Positions 1 to 5,907 of a stretch of DNA of 11,569 nt are shown here, in pieces. This DNA is from Clostridia bacterium (GTDB lineage: Bacteria > Bacillota > Clostridia > Lutisporales > Lutisporaceae), in NCBI GenBank assembly GCA_029256365.1, contig JAQSYB010000028.1, forward strand, positions 1 through 11,569, written 5' to 3'. The notes under the pieces were generated by a model that was given only the letters and a program-made list of their open reading frames with translations, made no database searches and was not told where the DNA came from. The translations under genes and the position numbers were made by a program. The first letter of the stretch is position 1, and each line of letters opens with the position of its first letter.

Positions 1-108
1 AATCCAGGCAAAAGGCGAAGCGCTCGATGCGCTGAGCTTTTATTAATAGCCATTTGCGAAGCAAATCCAGGCAAAAGGCGAAGCGCTCGATGCGCTGAGA
101 CTTTTATT
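1..108. repeat. Two tandem copies of a GC-rich hairpin repeat (63-bp period)
   Basis: A 36-base sequence at 1-36 recurs without a mismatch at 64-99. Both copies continue into CTTTTATT (37-44 and 101-108); copy 2 has one extra A at 100. Each copy contains the short hairpin AGCGC-TCGAT-GCGCT, flanked by AAAAG on the left and CTTTT on the right, so a longer stem with an internal loop can form. In copy 2 the extra A makes the internal loop a symmetric 4x4 (GCGA opposite GAGA). Between the copies, ATTTGC-GAA-GCAAAT (52-66) forms a further perfect hairpin. Base composition is much richer in GC than the surroundings. The window edge cuts the region, so the number of copies is unknown. It may be an intergenic repeat family (REP/MITE-like) or serve as a terminator of an upstream gene; I do not recognise the family. 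Confidence 0.85.
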
Positions 109-173
109 TGTAACGATAGTTTAAAAATAAAATGAGACAAGATCTAACAGGGATTTGTTTTAAAATGAAAAAG

Positions 174-202
174 TTGAATAGATATTAAAATTATGATAAA
201 TT
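174..202 (+). promoter_or_regulatory. Possible weak promoter of the SPOR/DRTGG cluster
   Basis: TTGAAT (174-179), a 17-base spacer and TAAATT (197-202) form a mediocre sigma-A-like promoter just ahead of the first gene. The -10 matches only 4 of 6. The AT-rich stretch offers other choices, and a sporulation-specific sigma factor cannot be excluded. The rest of 109-224 shows no gene. Confidence 0.3.
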
Positions 203-224
203 CAAGTATATACGAGGTGATACA

Positions 225-1046
225 GTGAGAAGCTCAAGAACCATTAAAAATAAAAATAAAAAGGTTTATATCAAATACATTCTGTTGACTTTTATCATAA
301 TCATTCCGGTAACTGCTGCAATAAGTGGTGCTGCGCTTCATTTTGCAGTGAACAAAGACAAGAGCATTCATACACCTGCAGCAGTATTCACCCCTAAAGA
401 GGATGGGGTTGAAGCATTTAAGTATAATTATGATATCAATGCGAAACAGCTTTATAGAGTGGAATTACAGAAATTTGATACCTATGAGGAAGCAGAATTG
501 CAAATTGCAAAACTTAAGAAACAGAAGCTAAATGGATTTATCATAAAAGAGCAAGGATATCTAAATGCATATGGGTTGTTTTGGAATAAATCCCAAGCAG
601 ATACCGCTGTTCAATTTCTGAAAAGAAAAAACATAGAAAGTACTGCACAGCTTATTGACATAAGCGGTATCAATATAAAATACAGTGATATTGATAAAAC
701 CTTAATCGACTTAGCTACTGCTGTGGATGCAGCAGTGTTAAAGATACTAAGTGAGAAATCAGCTTTGAGCTTGGAAAGCCTTTATTCTAATAAGAAAATA
801 AGTGACCAAAGCTTGGAAATTGTTATTCAGCAGGAAATTCAGCTTGCAAAATATCTAAACTATCTGAAGGATATTAAAACCTCTGAAGTGAATGCTGTGT
901 ATAAGGAAAAACTTGAAAATTTGATAAATGAGTTACTGGTAGATCGGATTCAAGGAAGTGGCAGCTATGATTATTATAGCTTGCAGAACAGCTTAATGAA
1001 TCAAGGAGAAGCTTTGATGAAGTTTTATGAAAAGCTCTCTGTTTAA
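225..1046 (+). CDS. SPOR-domain membrane protein
   Basis: The 273-residue product has a basic N-terminus (residues 1-17), one hydrophobic membrane segment (about 17-40), and then an extracytoplasmic part. Residues about 76-145 look like a SPOR domain: two similar halves, each beginning with an aromatic/strand element (LYRVELQKF; AYGLFWNKSQ) followed by a helix rich in A, K and Q. SPOR domains are known to bind peptidoglycan lacking stem peptides, as in cell division and sporulation proteins. The C-terminal half (about 150-273) is a helical region I do not recognise. The GTG start at 225 is chosen because AGGTG lies 7 bases upstream and the reading frame then opens with the basic/TM signal-anchor. 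Only 22 bases separate it from the next gene, so it probably heads that operon. A direct role in redox signalling is not evident. Confidence 0.8.
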   Translation: MRSSRTIKNKNKKVYIKYILLTFIIIIPVTAAISGAALHFAVNKDKSIHTPAAVFTPKEDGVEAFKYNYDINAKQLYRVELQKFDTYEEAELQIAKLKKQKLNGFIIKEQGYLNAYGLFWNKSQADTAVQFLKRKNIESTAQLIDISGINIKYSDIDKTLIDLATAVDAAVLKILSEKSALSLESLYSNKKISDQSLEIVIQQEIQLAKYLNYLKDIKTSEVNAVYKEKLENLINELLVDRIQGSGSYDYYSLQNSLMNQGEALMKFYEKLSV

Positions 1047-1068
1047 TATTGGATAAGGAGGTTGCCAA

Positions 1069-1422
1069 ATGAGAATAAGTGAGATAAAGGAATTGCTCTG
1101 CGCTGAGATTCTTTGTGGAGAAGAACAGGTAAATAGCGAAGTGCAATATGGTTTTGGGTCAGATTTGATGAGCGATGTTCTTGCTTATGTAAAGGGTAAA
1201 ACCGTACTATTGACTGGTCTTACAAACAATCAGGTAATTAGAACAGCAGAAATGGCAGAATTAAGTGCGATTATATTTGTGAGAGGTAAAAAACCTGAGC
1301 ATGAATTGGTAAAGCTAGCGATGGAAAACAATATCATACTTATGCTGACAAATGACACGATGTATACCGCGTCTGGAAAGCTATACAGCAAAGGACTTCT
1401 GGGAGTACAAATAGATTGTTAA
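1069..1422 (+). CDS. DRTGG-domain protein (first of two)
   Basis: A 117-residue cytoplasmic protein that is essentially one DRTGG-like domain. It shows alternating strands and helices, with the hydrophobic strands KTVLLTGL (44-51), AIIFV (67-71) and IILMLTND (89-96) typical of the family. DRTGG domains occur in phosphotransacetylase-like and CBS-domain proteins and are thought to be regulatory or ligand binding; no catalytic residues are visible. A strong AAGGAGG site sits just upstream of the ATG. The gene is followed after 16 bases by the RsbW-like ATPase. A second DRTGG protein is encoded at 3174, and the two may form a pair. The specific ligand is unknown; the family call is good, the function is not known. 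Confidence 0.75.
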   Translation: MRISEIKELLCAEILCGEEQVNSEVQYGFGSDLMSDVLAYVKGKTVLLTGLTNNQVIRTAEMAELSAIIFVRGKKPEHELVKLAMENNIILMLTNDTMYTASGKLYSKGLLGVQIDC

Positions 1423-1438
1423 AGGAGTAAGCATAGTC

Positions 1439-1858
1439 ATGGATGTAATGCAGTACAACTTCAATGTTGAAAAGGACGATTTTGACAGGGCTGGTGAGGC
1501 TTCCAGCAATATAAAAAAGATCCTGAGACAGCTAGGTATAGATGCGGCAATTATTAGAAGGATTGCAATAGCAACTTATGAAGCAGAAATAAATATTGTA
1601 ATACACTCTCTTGGGGGAGAAATTGACTTAGAGGTGGATCCGAGCAGCATAAAAATCATAGCGAGAGACAAGGGTCCTGGCATTGCGAATATTGAGTTGG
1701 CAATGCAAGCAGGTTATTCCACTGCCAGTGATAAGGTTCGTGAAATGGGCTTTGGTGCAGGTATGGGTTTACCCAACATGAAAAAGTGCTCAGATAAATT
1801 TGAGGTAGAGTCAGAGTTAGGTAAAGGTACTACGATTTCAATGATCATGTTTATATGA
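1439..1858 (+). CDS. RsbW-like ATP-binding protein (GHKL ATPase, anti-sigma/serine kinase type)
   Basis: A 139-residue stand-alone HATPase domain without a histidine-phosphotransfer domain or sensor region. The Bergerat-fold motifs are visible: N-box with E48 and N52 (YEAEINIVIH), G1 box ARDKGPGI (75-82, D77 and G79), and G2 box GFGAGMGLP (104-112), followed by the usual C-terminal strand with GKGT (128-131). Such small GHKL proteins act as serine kinases or anti-sigma factors in partner-switching systems (RsbW, SpoIIAB). No anti-anti-sigma or sigma gene is present in this window, so the partner is unknown. AAAGGAG at 1421-1427 serves as ribosome binding site. The stop codon region overlaps an ATG of the next frame (ATGA at 1855-1858), which points to translational coupling with the hydrogenase-like gene. 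Confidence 0.85.
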   Translation: MDVMQYNFNVEKDDFDRAGEASSNIKKILRQLGIDAAIIRRIAIATYEAEINIVIHSLGGEIDLEVDPSSIKIIARDKGPGIANIELAMQAGYSTASDKVREMGFGAGMGLPNMKKCSDKFEVESELGKGTTISMIMFI

Positions 1859-1872
1859 AAGCAGGTGAAGGC

Positions 1873-3150
1873 GTGGACAACAAATACTTTCATTCAGTTG
1901 TGCTTCAAGAGGACAGGTGCATAGGCTGTACCAGTTGCCTGAAGGTATGTCCCACGGAAGCAATTCGATTACGGGATGGAAAAGCAAGAATAATAGGAGA
2001 AAAGTGTATTGACTGTGGTGAATGCATTAGAATATGTCCCAACCATGCGAAAAATGCAATAACGGATAAGCTTTCAGTTTTAGAGAAATTTAAATACAAA
2101 ATTGCAATCCCATCTATGGTGTTATATGGACAATTTGCAAGTAAGGTTACAATCAATGCAATGCTTAGTGCATTGAAAAATATCGGCTTTGATGAAATAT
2201 ATGAAGCCAATATAGGTACGGAAATCATTACACAAGTGACAAGAGAGAAGTTATTAAAGGAAGGAAATATTGAAAGACCTCTGATAAACTCATCTTGCCC
2301 TGCTATATTAAGATTAATACAGATTCGCTTCCCGGATCTGCTGCCTAATATTATTGATATTGAAACCCCAATTGAAATAACAGCAAGAATTGCGAAGACC
2401 GAAGCAGCAAAGAAAACGGGTTTGGATATCTCAGAAATAGGTGTCGTTTTTATTTCTCCTTGTACTGCCCGCGTGACGAGCATAAGAAATCCTTTGGGCA
2501 TAGAGAAGTCTTATATAGATGCCGCCATTTCCATGAAAGAGATTTATGGTATCATCCTTAGAAATCTAAACTCTACTACGGAAGAGATTATAACAAAAAG
2601 CACCAGAGAATCAATGGAGTGGCCAATAACTGGTGGGCAGTCTAAAGCTTTGGGAATAGAAAACTATATCGCAGTAGACGGCATCAATGAAGTAATAAAG
2701 GTATTGGAAGAAATTGAAACTGGCAGATTAGAGGGCTTGGAATTTTTCGAAGGCTTGGCATGTGATGGGGGCTGTATAGGTGGTCCTTTGACCATAGAAA
2801 ACCCGTATATAGCGAAAACAATGATGCGCAGCCTGGCAAAAGACTTGCCTATGGCACAGATTAGCGATGAAGAGATGAAGGCTCATATTAAAATGTATGA
2901 GGATAACTATATTAGAATTACTGAGCCTATAGAGCCAAGAGCTATTATGAAGCTGGATAAGGATATTGCAATATCAATGAAAAAGATGGAAATGATGAAT
3001 GAAATATTGAAGTATCTTCCAGGTTTGGATTGTGGAGTTTGTGGAGCACCGACCTGTAGAGCTTTTGCAGAAGATATTGTTAAGGGTGAAAACCAGAAAT
3101 CTATATGCATCGTAAAGACCATGGAAAATTTCAAGAAGAAGAAGGTTTAG
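1873..3150 (+). CDS. Ferredoxin/[FeFe]-hydrogenase-like protein with altered H-cluster motifs (probable sensor)
   Basis: Product of 425 residues from the GTG at 1873. Order: a 2x[4Fe-4S] ferredoxin domain (C16-C19-C22-C26; C45-C48-C51-C55), a [FeFe]-hydrogenase large-subunit C-terminal domain (about 75-350), and a C-terminal four-cysteine Fe-S domain (C387-x2-C390-x4-C395-x16-C412). The three hydrogenase signatures are recognisable but altered: SSCPA (140-144) replaces TSCCP, so the proton-shuttle Cys is Ser; SPCTAR (195-200) replaces MPCxxK; and EGLACDGGCIGGP (293-305) keeps both cysteines. The four cysteines expected to hold the active-site cubane (C142, C197, C297, C301) remain. The enzyme is unlikely to turn over H2 fast; a sensing or regulatory role, as in the group C/D hydrogenases, is more likely. 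An in-frame ATG at 1855 overlaps the previous gene but lacks a ribosome binding site; AGGTG at 1862-1866 and the KYFHSVVL-type N-terminus favour 1873. Confidence 0.85.
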   Translation: MDNKYFHSVVLQEDRCIGCTSCLKVCPTEAIRLRDGKARIIGEKCIDCGECIRICPNHAKNAITDKLSVLEKFKYKIAIPSMVLYGQFASKVTINAMLSALKNIGFDEIYEANIGTEIITQVTREKLLKEGNIERPLINSSCPAILRLIQIRFPDLLPNIIDIETPIEITARIAKTEAAKKTGLDISEIGVVFISPCTARVTSIRNPLGIEKSYIDAAISMKEIYGIILRNLNSTTEEIITKSTRESMEWPITGGQSKALGIENYIAVDGINEVIKVLEEIETGRLEGLEFFEGLACDGGCIGGPLTIENPYIAKTMMRSLAKDLPMAQISDEEMKAHIKMYEDNYIRITEPIEPRAIMKLDKDIAISMKKMEMMNEILKYLPGLDCGVCGAPTCRAFAEDIVKGENQKSICIVKTMENFKKKKV

Positions 3151-3173
3151 TCAAATTAAGAGGAGGTCTCTAT

Positions 3174-3509
3174 ATGATCAATCAAATTTGTGAAAAAATA
3201 AACGCAAGGGTTTTGGCAGGGGCAAATCAAAGCCATAGAGAAGTGAAGGGAGTATATATTTGTGATCTCTTAAGCTGGGTCATGTCCCATGCTAAGAAAG
3301 ATGATGTTTGGATAACAGTAATGTCTCATGCCAATGTGGTTGCGGTTGCATCATTGTTGGATTTAGGCTGCATCATTGTACCAGAGGATATACAAATGGA
3401 CCAGGATGCTCTAATCAAAGCCGAGGAAGAAGGTATTCCTATTTTAAGCACATCCATGAATGCATATGATATCGCAGTGGAGCTTAATAAATTGGGTTTG
3501 GGTAAGTAA
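3174..3509 (+). CDS. DRTGG-domain protein (second of two)
   Basis: A 111-residue cytoplasmic protein with a complete DRTGG-type domain. The conserved elements are GVYICDLLSWVM (26-37), WITVMSHANVVAVASL (46-61) and CIIVPE (66-71), followed by a helix and the strand IPILST. It differs clearly in sequence from the DRTGG protein at 1069 but has the same size and order of elements. The ATG at 3174 is chosen because AGGAGGT precedes it with good spacing; the frame is open further upstream to 3105, but that part overlaps the hydrogenase-like gene. The gene lies between the hydrogenase-like protein and a PHP phosphoesterase, with 1 base to the latter. Its role is likely regulatory; no active site is visible. 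Confidence 0.8.
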   Translation: MINQICEKINARVLAGANQSHREVKGVYICDLLSWVMSHAKKDDVWITVMSHANVVAVASLLDLGCIIVPEDIQMDQDALIKAEEEGIPILSTSMNAYDIAVELNKLGLGK

Positions 3510-3510
3510 A

Positions 3511-4224
3511 ATGGAGTTTGCTGTTGATTTGCACATTCATACAGCACTTTCACCTTGCGGTGATGAGGATATGACACCAAACAATATTGTAAACATGGCT
3601 TTGCTAAAGGGATTGGACTTGATTGCTGTTACGGATCATAACTGCTGTGCAAACTTGCAGGCTGTTATGGATGCAGGCAAAAACAAAGGCTTAATGGTCA
3701 TACCGGGTATTGAAGTGCAAAGCAAGGAAGAAGTGCATCTTATATGCTTATTCAAAAAAATAGAACAGGCACAGGAATTCGGTGCTTTGATTTATGAATC
3801 CTTGCCAGAGATATTGAATAATGAGGATCTGTTTGGAAGACAGTTAATATTGGATGCTTCTGATAAAATCATTGGGAAGGTTGATAAGCTGTTGCTTTCT
3901 TCCTGCAATTACTCAGTAAATGAAATATTTCAATTGGTTAGGAAATACGATGGCATTTGTATTCCAGCCCATGTAGATAGGACATCTTACAGCATCATTT
4001 CCAACTTGGGTTTTATACCAGCTGATTTAGAGGTGAAAATAATAGAGATTTCGAAGAAAACAACGGTAGAAAGCTTGCTTAGCAAAATGCCTTTTTTAAA
4101 AAAATATAAGCTGCTGACTTCTTCGGATGCACATTATTTATGGGATATTAGCGAGAGAGAGGTTTTTATAGATATGGAATATATCAGTTCCAGTCAACTT
4201 TTTAAAGCCTTGCATGGGGAATAG
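3511..4224 (+). CDS. PHP-domain metal-dependent phosphoesterase
   Basis: A 237-residue stand-alone PHP domain. The metal-binding motifs appear in the usual order: DLHIHT (6-11, H8 and H10), TDHN (41-44), GIEV (66-69, E68), H76 in EVHLICLF, PAHVDR (152-157, H154) and SSDAH (204-208, D206 and H208). PHP proteins bind two or three metal ions and hydrolyse phosphoesters, for example histidinol phosphate, nucleoside 3',5'-bisphosphates or oligonucleotides; the substrate here cannot be read from the sequence. No polymerase or other domain is fused. The ATG at 3511 follows the stop of the DRTGG gene by one base, and no strong ribosome binding site of its own is seen, so translation is probably coupled. 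It is the last gene of the first cluster. The family is clear, the substrate is not. Confidence 0.88.
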   Translation: MEFAVDLHIHTALSPCGDEDMTPNNIVNMALLKGLDLIAVTDHNCCANLQAVMDAGKNKGLMVIPGIEVQSKEEVHLICLFKKIEQAQEFGALIYESLPEILNNEDLFGRQLILDASDKIIGKVDKLLLSSCNYSVNEIFQLVRKYDGICIPAHVDRTSYSIISNLGFIPADLEVKIIEISKKTTVESLLSKMPFLKKYKLLTSSDAHYLWDISEREVFIDMEYISSSQLFKALHGE

Positions 4225-4397
4225 AAAATAAGATAGAAAGTCTCGTTAATACTCGGAAAATTCAGAAAAATATAAATATTTGGGCAAAATAGGCGAAAAT
4301 GCAATAATTTGAGCGAAAATAAAAAAAATTGTAATAAAACAAAAAATACTTGTTAAAAAATTCTCAAATATGTGTTACAATAAACTTGAATATTTAA
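4225..4397. other. AT-rich intergenic region between the signalling cluster and hyd operon
   Basis: No coding region is visible. There is no convincing GC-rich terminator after the PHP gene, so read-through from the first cluster into the hyd operon is possible. The AT-only dyad AAATAT-AA-ATATTT lies shortly after the PHP gene, too weak for a terminator. A near direct repeat (GGCGAAAAT / GAGCGAAAAT) lies around 4291-4320. A Rex-like site and promoter elements follow and are listed separately. Confidence 0.6.
4350..4367. promoter_or_regulatory. Rex-like operator upstream of hydC
   Basis: TTGTTAA (4350-4356), AAAA, TTCTCAA (4361-4367) matches the clostridial Rex consensus TTGTTAA-N4-TTAACAA at 12 of 14 defined positions. 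It lies 30 bases ahead of the -35 of the TTGATA/TATAAT promoter and overlaps the upstream side of a second possible extended -10 promoter (TGTTACAAT, 4373-4381). Rex is a repressor released by high NADH/NAD+, fitting a NADH-linked oxidoreductase. AT-richness makes chance matches possible; a similar site upstream of rnfC strengthens the case. Confidence 0.45.
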
Positions 4398-4426
4398 TTG
4401 ATAAATTTCTGTCAATTATATATAAT
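4398..4426 (+). promoter_or_regulatory. Sigma-A promoter of the hyd operon
   Basis: TTGATA (4398-4403, 5/6), a 17-base spacer and a perfect TATAAT (4421-4426) give a strong housekeeping promoter. Transcription would start near 4433, leaving a short leader of about 27 bases with AAGGAGGGG (4443-4451). The dyad TAATTGA-N10-TCAATTA (4395-4418) overlaps the -35 and spacer and could be an operator or chance in AT-rich DNA. Confidence 0.7.
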
Positions 4427-4459
4427 TACTATGATAAATTGTAAGGAGGGGACTCTTTG

Positions 4460-4936
4460 ATGACTGAAATGGAATTCAAAGAAAAACTGAGCAAGTTGGA
4501 AAGTATAATAAATGAGCATAAGAACCAGCAGGGAGCATTGATGCCGGTTCTAAATGAGACTCAAGAACTTTTTGGCTATCTTCCAGAGGAGGCTCAAAAA
4601 AGAATATCAGAAGAACTAGATATATCAATGGCTGAAATATACGGAGTAGCAACATTTTATTCAAGATTTACACTAAAGCCAAGAGGAAAGCACACAATTG
4701 GAGTTTGTCTTGGTACAGCATGCTATGTAAAAAATGCGCAAGAAATTATTGACAGAATCAAAAAGGAAATCAAAATTTCAGCTGGTGAAACCACTGATGA
4801 TGGATTGTTTACATTAGAAGCTACAAGATGTATTGGTTGCTGCGGATTGGCACCTGTAATGACTGTGGGGGAAGATGTATACGGTAAAATCGTTCCGGAA
4901 GATGTAACTGATATTATAAAAAAATATCAAGGTTAG
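4460..4936 (+). CDS. hydC: HydC/NuoE-like 2Fe-2S subunit of an electron-bifurcating complex
   Basis: The 158-residue product has the family's usual length: an N-terminal helical region with the ETQELFGYLPEEA segment and YGVATFYSRF, then a thioredoxin-like 2Fe-2S domain. The cluster ligands are complete: C83-x4-C88 (CLGTAC) and C124-x3-C128 (CIGCC). NuoE/HydC passes electrons within NADH-linked modules and pairs with a NuoF/HydB subunit, which is encoded three genes downstream. The ATG at 4460 is preferred over the TTG at 4457 because AAGGAGGGG lies 8 bases upstream. It is the first gene of the operon, behind a strong promoter and a possible Rex site. The separation from a full complex I gene set and the neighbouring hydrogenase-like genes favour HydC over NuoE; the partner could also be a formate dehydrogenase or another catalytic subunit. 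Confidence 0.9.
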   Translation: MTEMEFKEKLSKLESIINEHKNQQGALMPVLNETQELFGYLPEEAQKRISEELDISMAEIYGVATFYSRFTLKPRGKHTIGVCLGTACYVKNAQEIIDRIKKEIKISAGETTDDGLFTLEATRCIGCCGLAPVMTVGEDVYGKIVPEDVTDIIKKYQG

Positions 4937-4939
4937 ATC

Positions 4940-5494
4940 ATGAAAGAGCTAGCACTTCACATACTGGATCTTGCGCAGAATTCCATAACCGCCAATGCAG
5001 ACCTAGTTAGAATTTCGGTTGACGAAAATTTAACACAGGACACATTAACAATAAGCATTGAGGACAATGGATATGGTATGGATGAAAAGCAAGTGGATAA
5101 GGTTAAGGACCCTTTTGTGACAAGTAGAACCAGTAGAAAAGTTGGACTGGGTATTCCACTTATGTTGGCAGCCTGCCAAAGATGTGAAGGAGATTTAAGG
5201 ATTGAATCACAAAAAAATGTGGGAACAAAGCTGATTGCCACATTTAAGCACAGTCATATTGACAGGGCTCCCCTGGGAAATATGACCGATACTATGATAA
5301 GTCTAATAATTGGAGCTGAAAATATAAACTTTGTTTATATTCATATAATCAACCAAGAGGAGTTTTGCTTTGATACCAGAGAAATAAGGCAGGCTCTTGG
5401 AGAAGTAGTTCCATTATCAGAGCCTGACGTATTGGATTGGATAAAAAGTTATATAAATGAGGGTTTAAGTAATTTGCGCGGAGGTGTATTGTAA
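4940..5494 (+). CDS. GHKL ATP-binding protein of the hyd operon
   Basis: A 184-residue protein with a histidine-kinase-type ATPase domain in residues 1-105 and no phosphoacceptor, sensor or membrane domain. Visible motifs are the N-box HILDLAQNSITA (7-18, N14), G1 box EDNGYGM (41-47, D42, G44 and G46) and the G2 region KVGLGIPL (67-74), followed by GTKL (95-98). The C-terminal 75 residues form a small alpha/beta region of unknown function. Genes of this type are regularly found between hydC and hydB in clostridial bifurcating-hydrogenase operons (the hydE position in acetogens, as I recall it), but their biochemical role is not established. It starts 3 bases after the hydC stop, and its stop overlaps the next start by one base (TAATG), so expression is coupled. 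Confidence 0.85.
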   Translation: MKELALHILDLAQNSITANADLVRISVDENLTQDTLTISIEDNGYGMDEKQVDKVKDPFVTSRTSRKVGLGIPLMLAACQRCEGDLRIESQKNVGTKLIATFKHSHIDRAPLGNMTDTMISLIIGAENINFVYIHIINQEEFCFDTREIRQALGEVVPLSEPDVLDWIKSYINEGLSNLRGGVL

Positions 5495-5862
5495 TGAAAA
5501 CTCTTAAAGAGTTAGAGGAAATAAGAAAAAGAACCTTGGAAACAATCAATGTCAGAAAAGATAGAACAGGTACAAGGGTTGTAGTAGGTATGGCTACATG
5601 CGGAATAGCAGCAGGAGCTAGACCAGTTCTTATGTCCATAATGGATGAGGTAAAGAAGAACAATTTGGCTGATGTTGTAGTTGCACAAACTGGCTGCATT
5701 GGTATGTGCAGACTAGAGCCTATCGTTGAAGTTTATAAGCCAGGCGAAGATAAGGTAACCTATGTGAAGGTTACAGATGCAAAAGCCTTAAGAATAATCA
5801 ATGAGCATGTGATGCAAGGTAAGATCGTTGAAGAGTATACGATCGGTGCTGGAGACAAATAA
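5494..5862 (+). CDS. Small thioredoxin-like 2Fe-2S ferredoxin-domain protein (HydD-like)
   Basis: This 122-residue protein has a charged helical N-terminus (1-26) and a thioredoxin-like ferredoxin domain similar to the N-terminal domain of HydB. Only three cysteines sit in cluster positions: C36 (MATCGIAAGA) and C68-x3-C72 (CIGMC). The position matching the second cysteine of a C-x4-C pair is Gly41. The cluster may therefore be absent or bound in an unusual way. Proteins of this kind commonly occur directly before hydB in clostridial bifurcating-hydrogenase operons and may be a structural subunit. The ATG overlaps the previous stop codon (TAATG at 5492-5496) and is preceded by GGAGGTG. A 45-base gap leads to hydB. 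Confidence 0.8.
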   Translation: MKTLKELEEIRKRTLETINVRKDRTGTRVVVGMATCGIAAGARPVLMSIMDEVKKNNLADVVVAQTGCIGMCRLEPIVEVYKPGEDKVTYVKVTDAKALRIINEHVMQGKIVEEYTIGAGDK

Positions 5863-5907
5863 AACCATATGGGGTCTTATATTGAATTCTGTTAGGAGGT
5901 AAAACAA

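Noticed and set aside
1..108. CRISPR array
   Set aside because: Only two copies are visible, the interval between them is a hairpin rather than a unique spacer, the repeats carry a T-rich tail, and no cas gene is present.
1905..2501. 198-codon open frame on the minus strand
   Set aside because: It lies entirely inside the hydrogenase-like gene, whose cysteine motifs are unmistakable. The minus-strand product has no recognisable domain and reflects codon bias of the real gene.
3105..3173. Upstream extension of the second DRTGG gene
   Set aside because: The frame is open, but the extension overlaps the hydrogenase-like gene and a strong AGGAGGT site marks the ATG at 3174 as the start.
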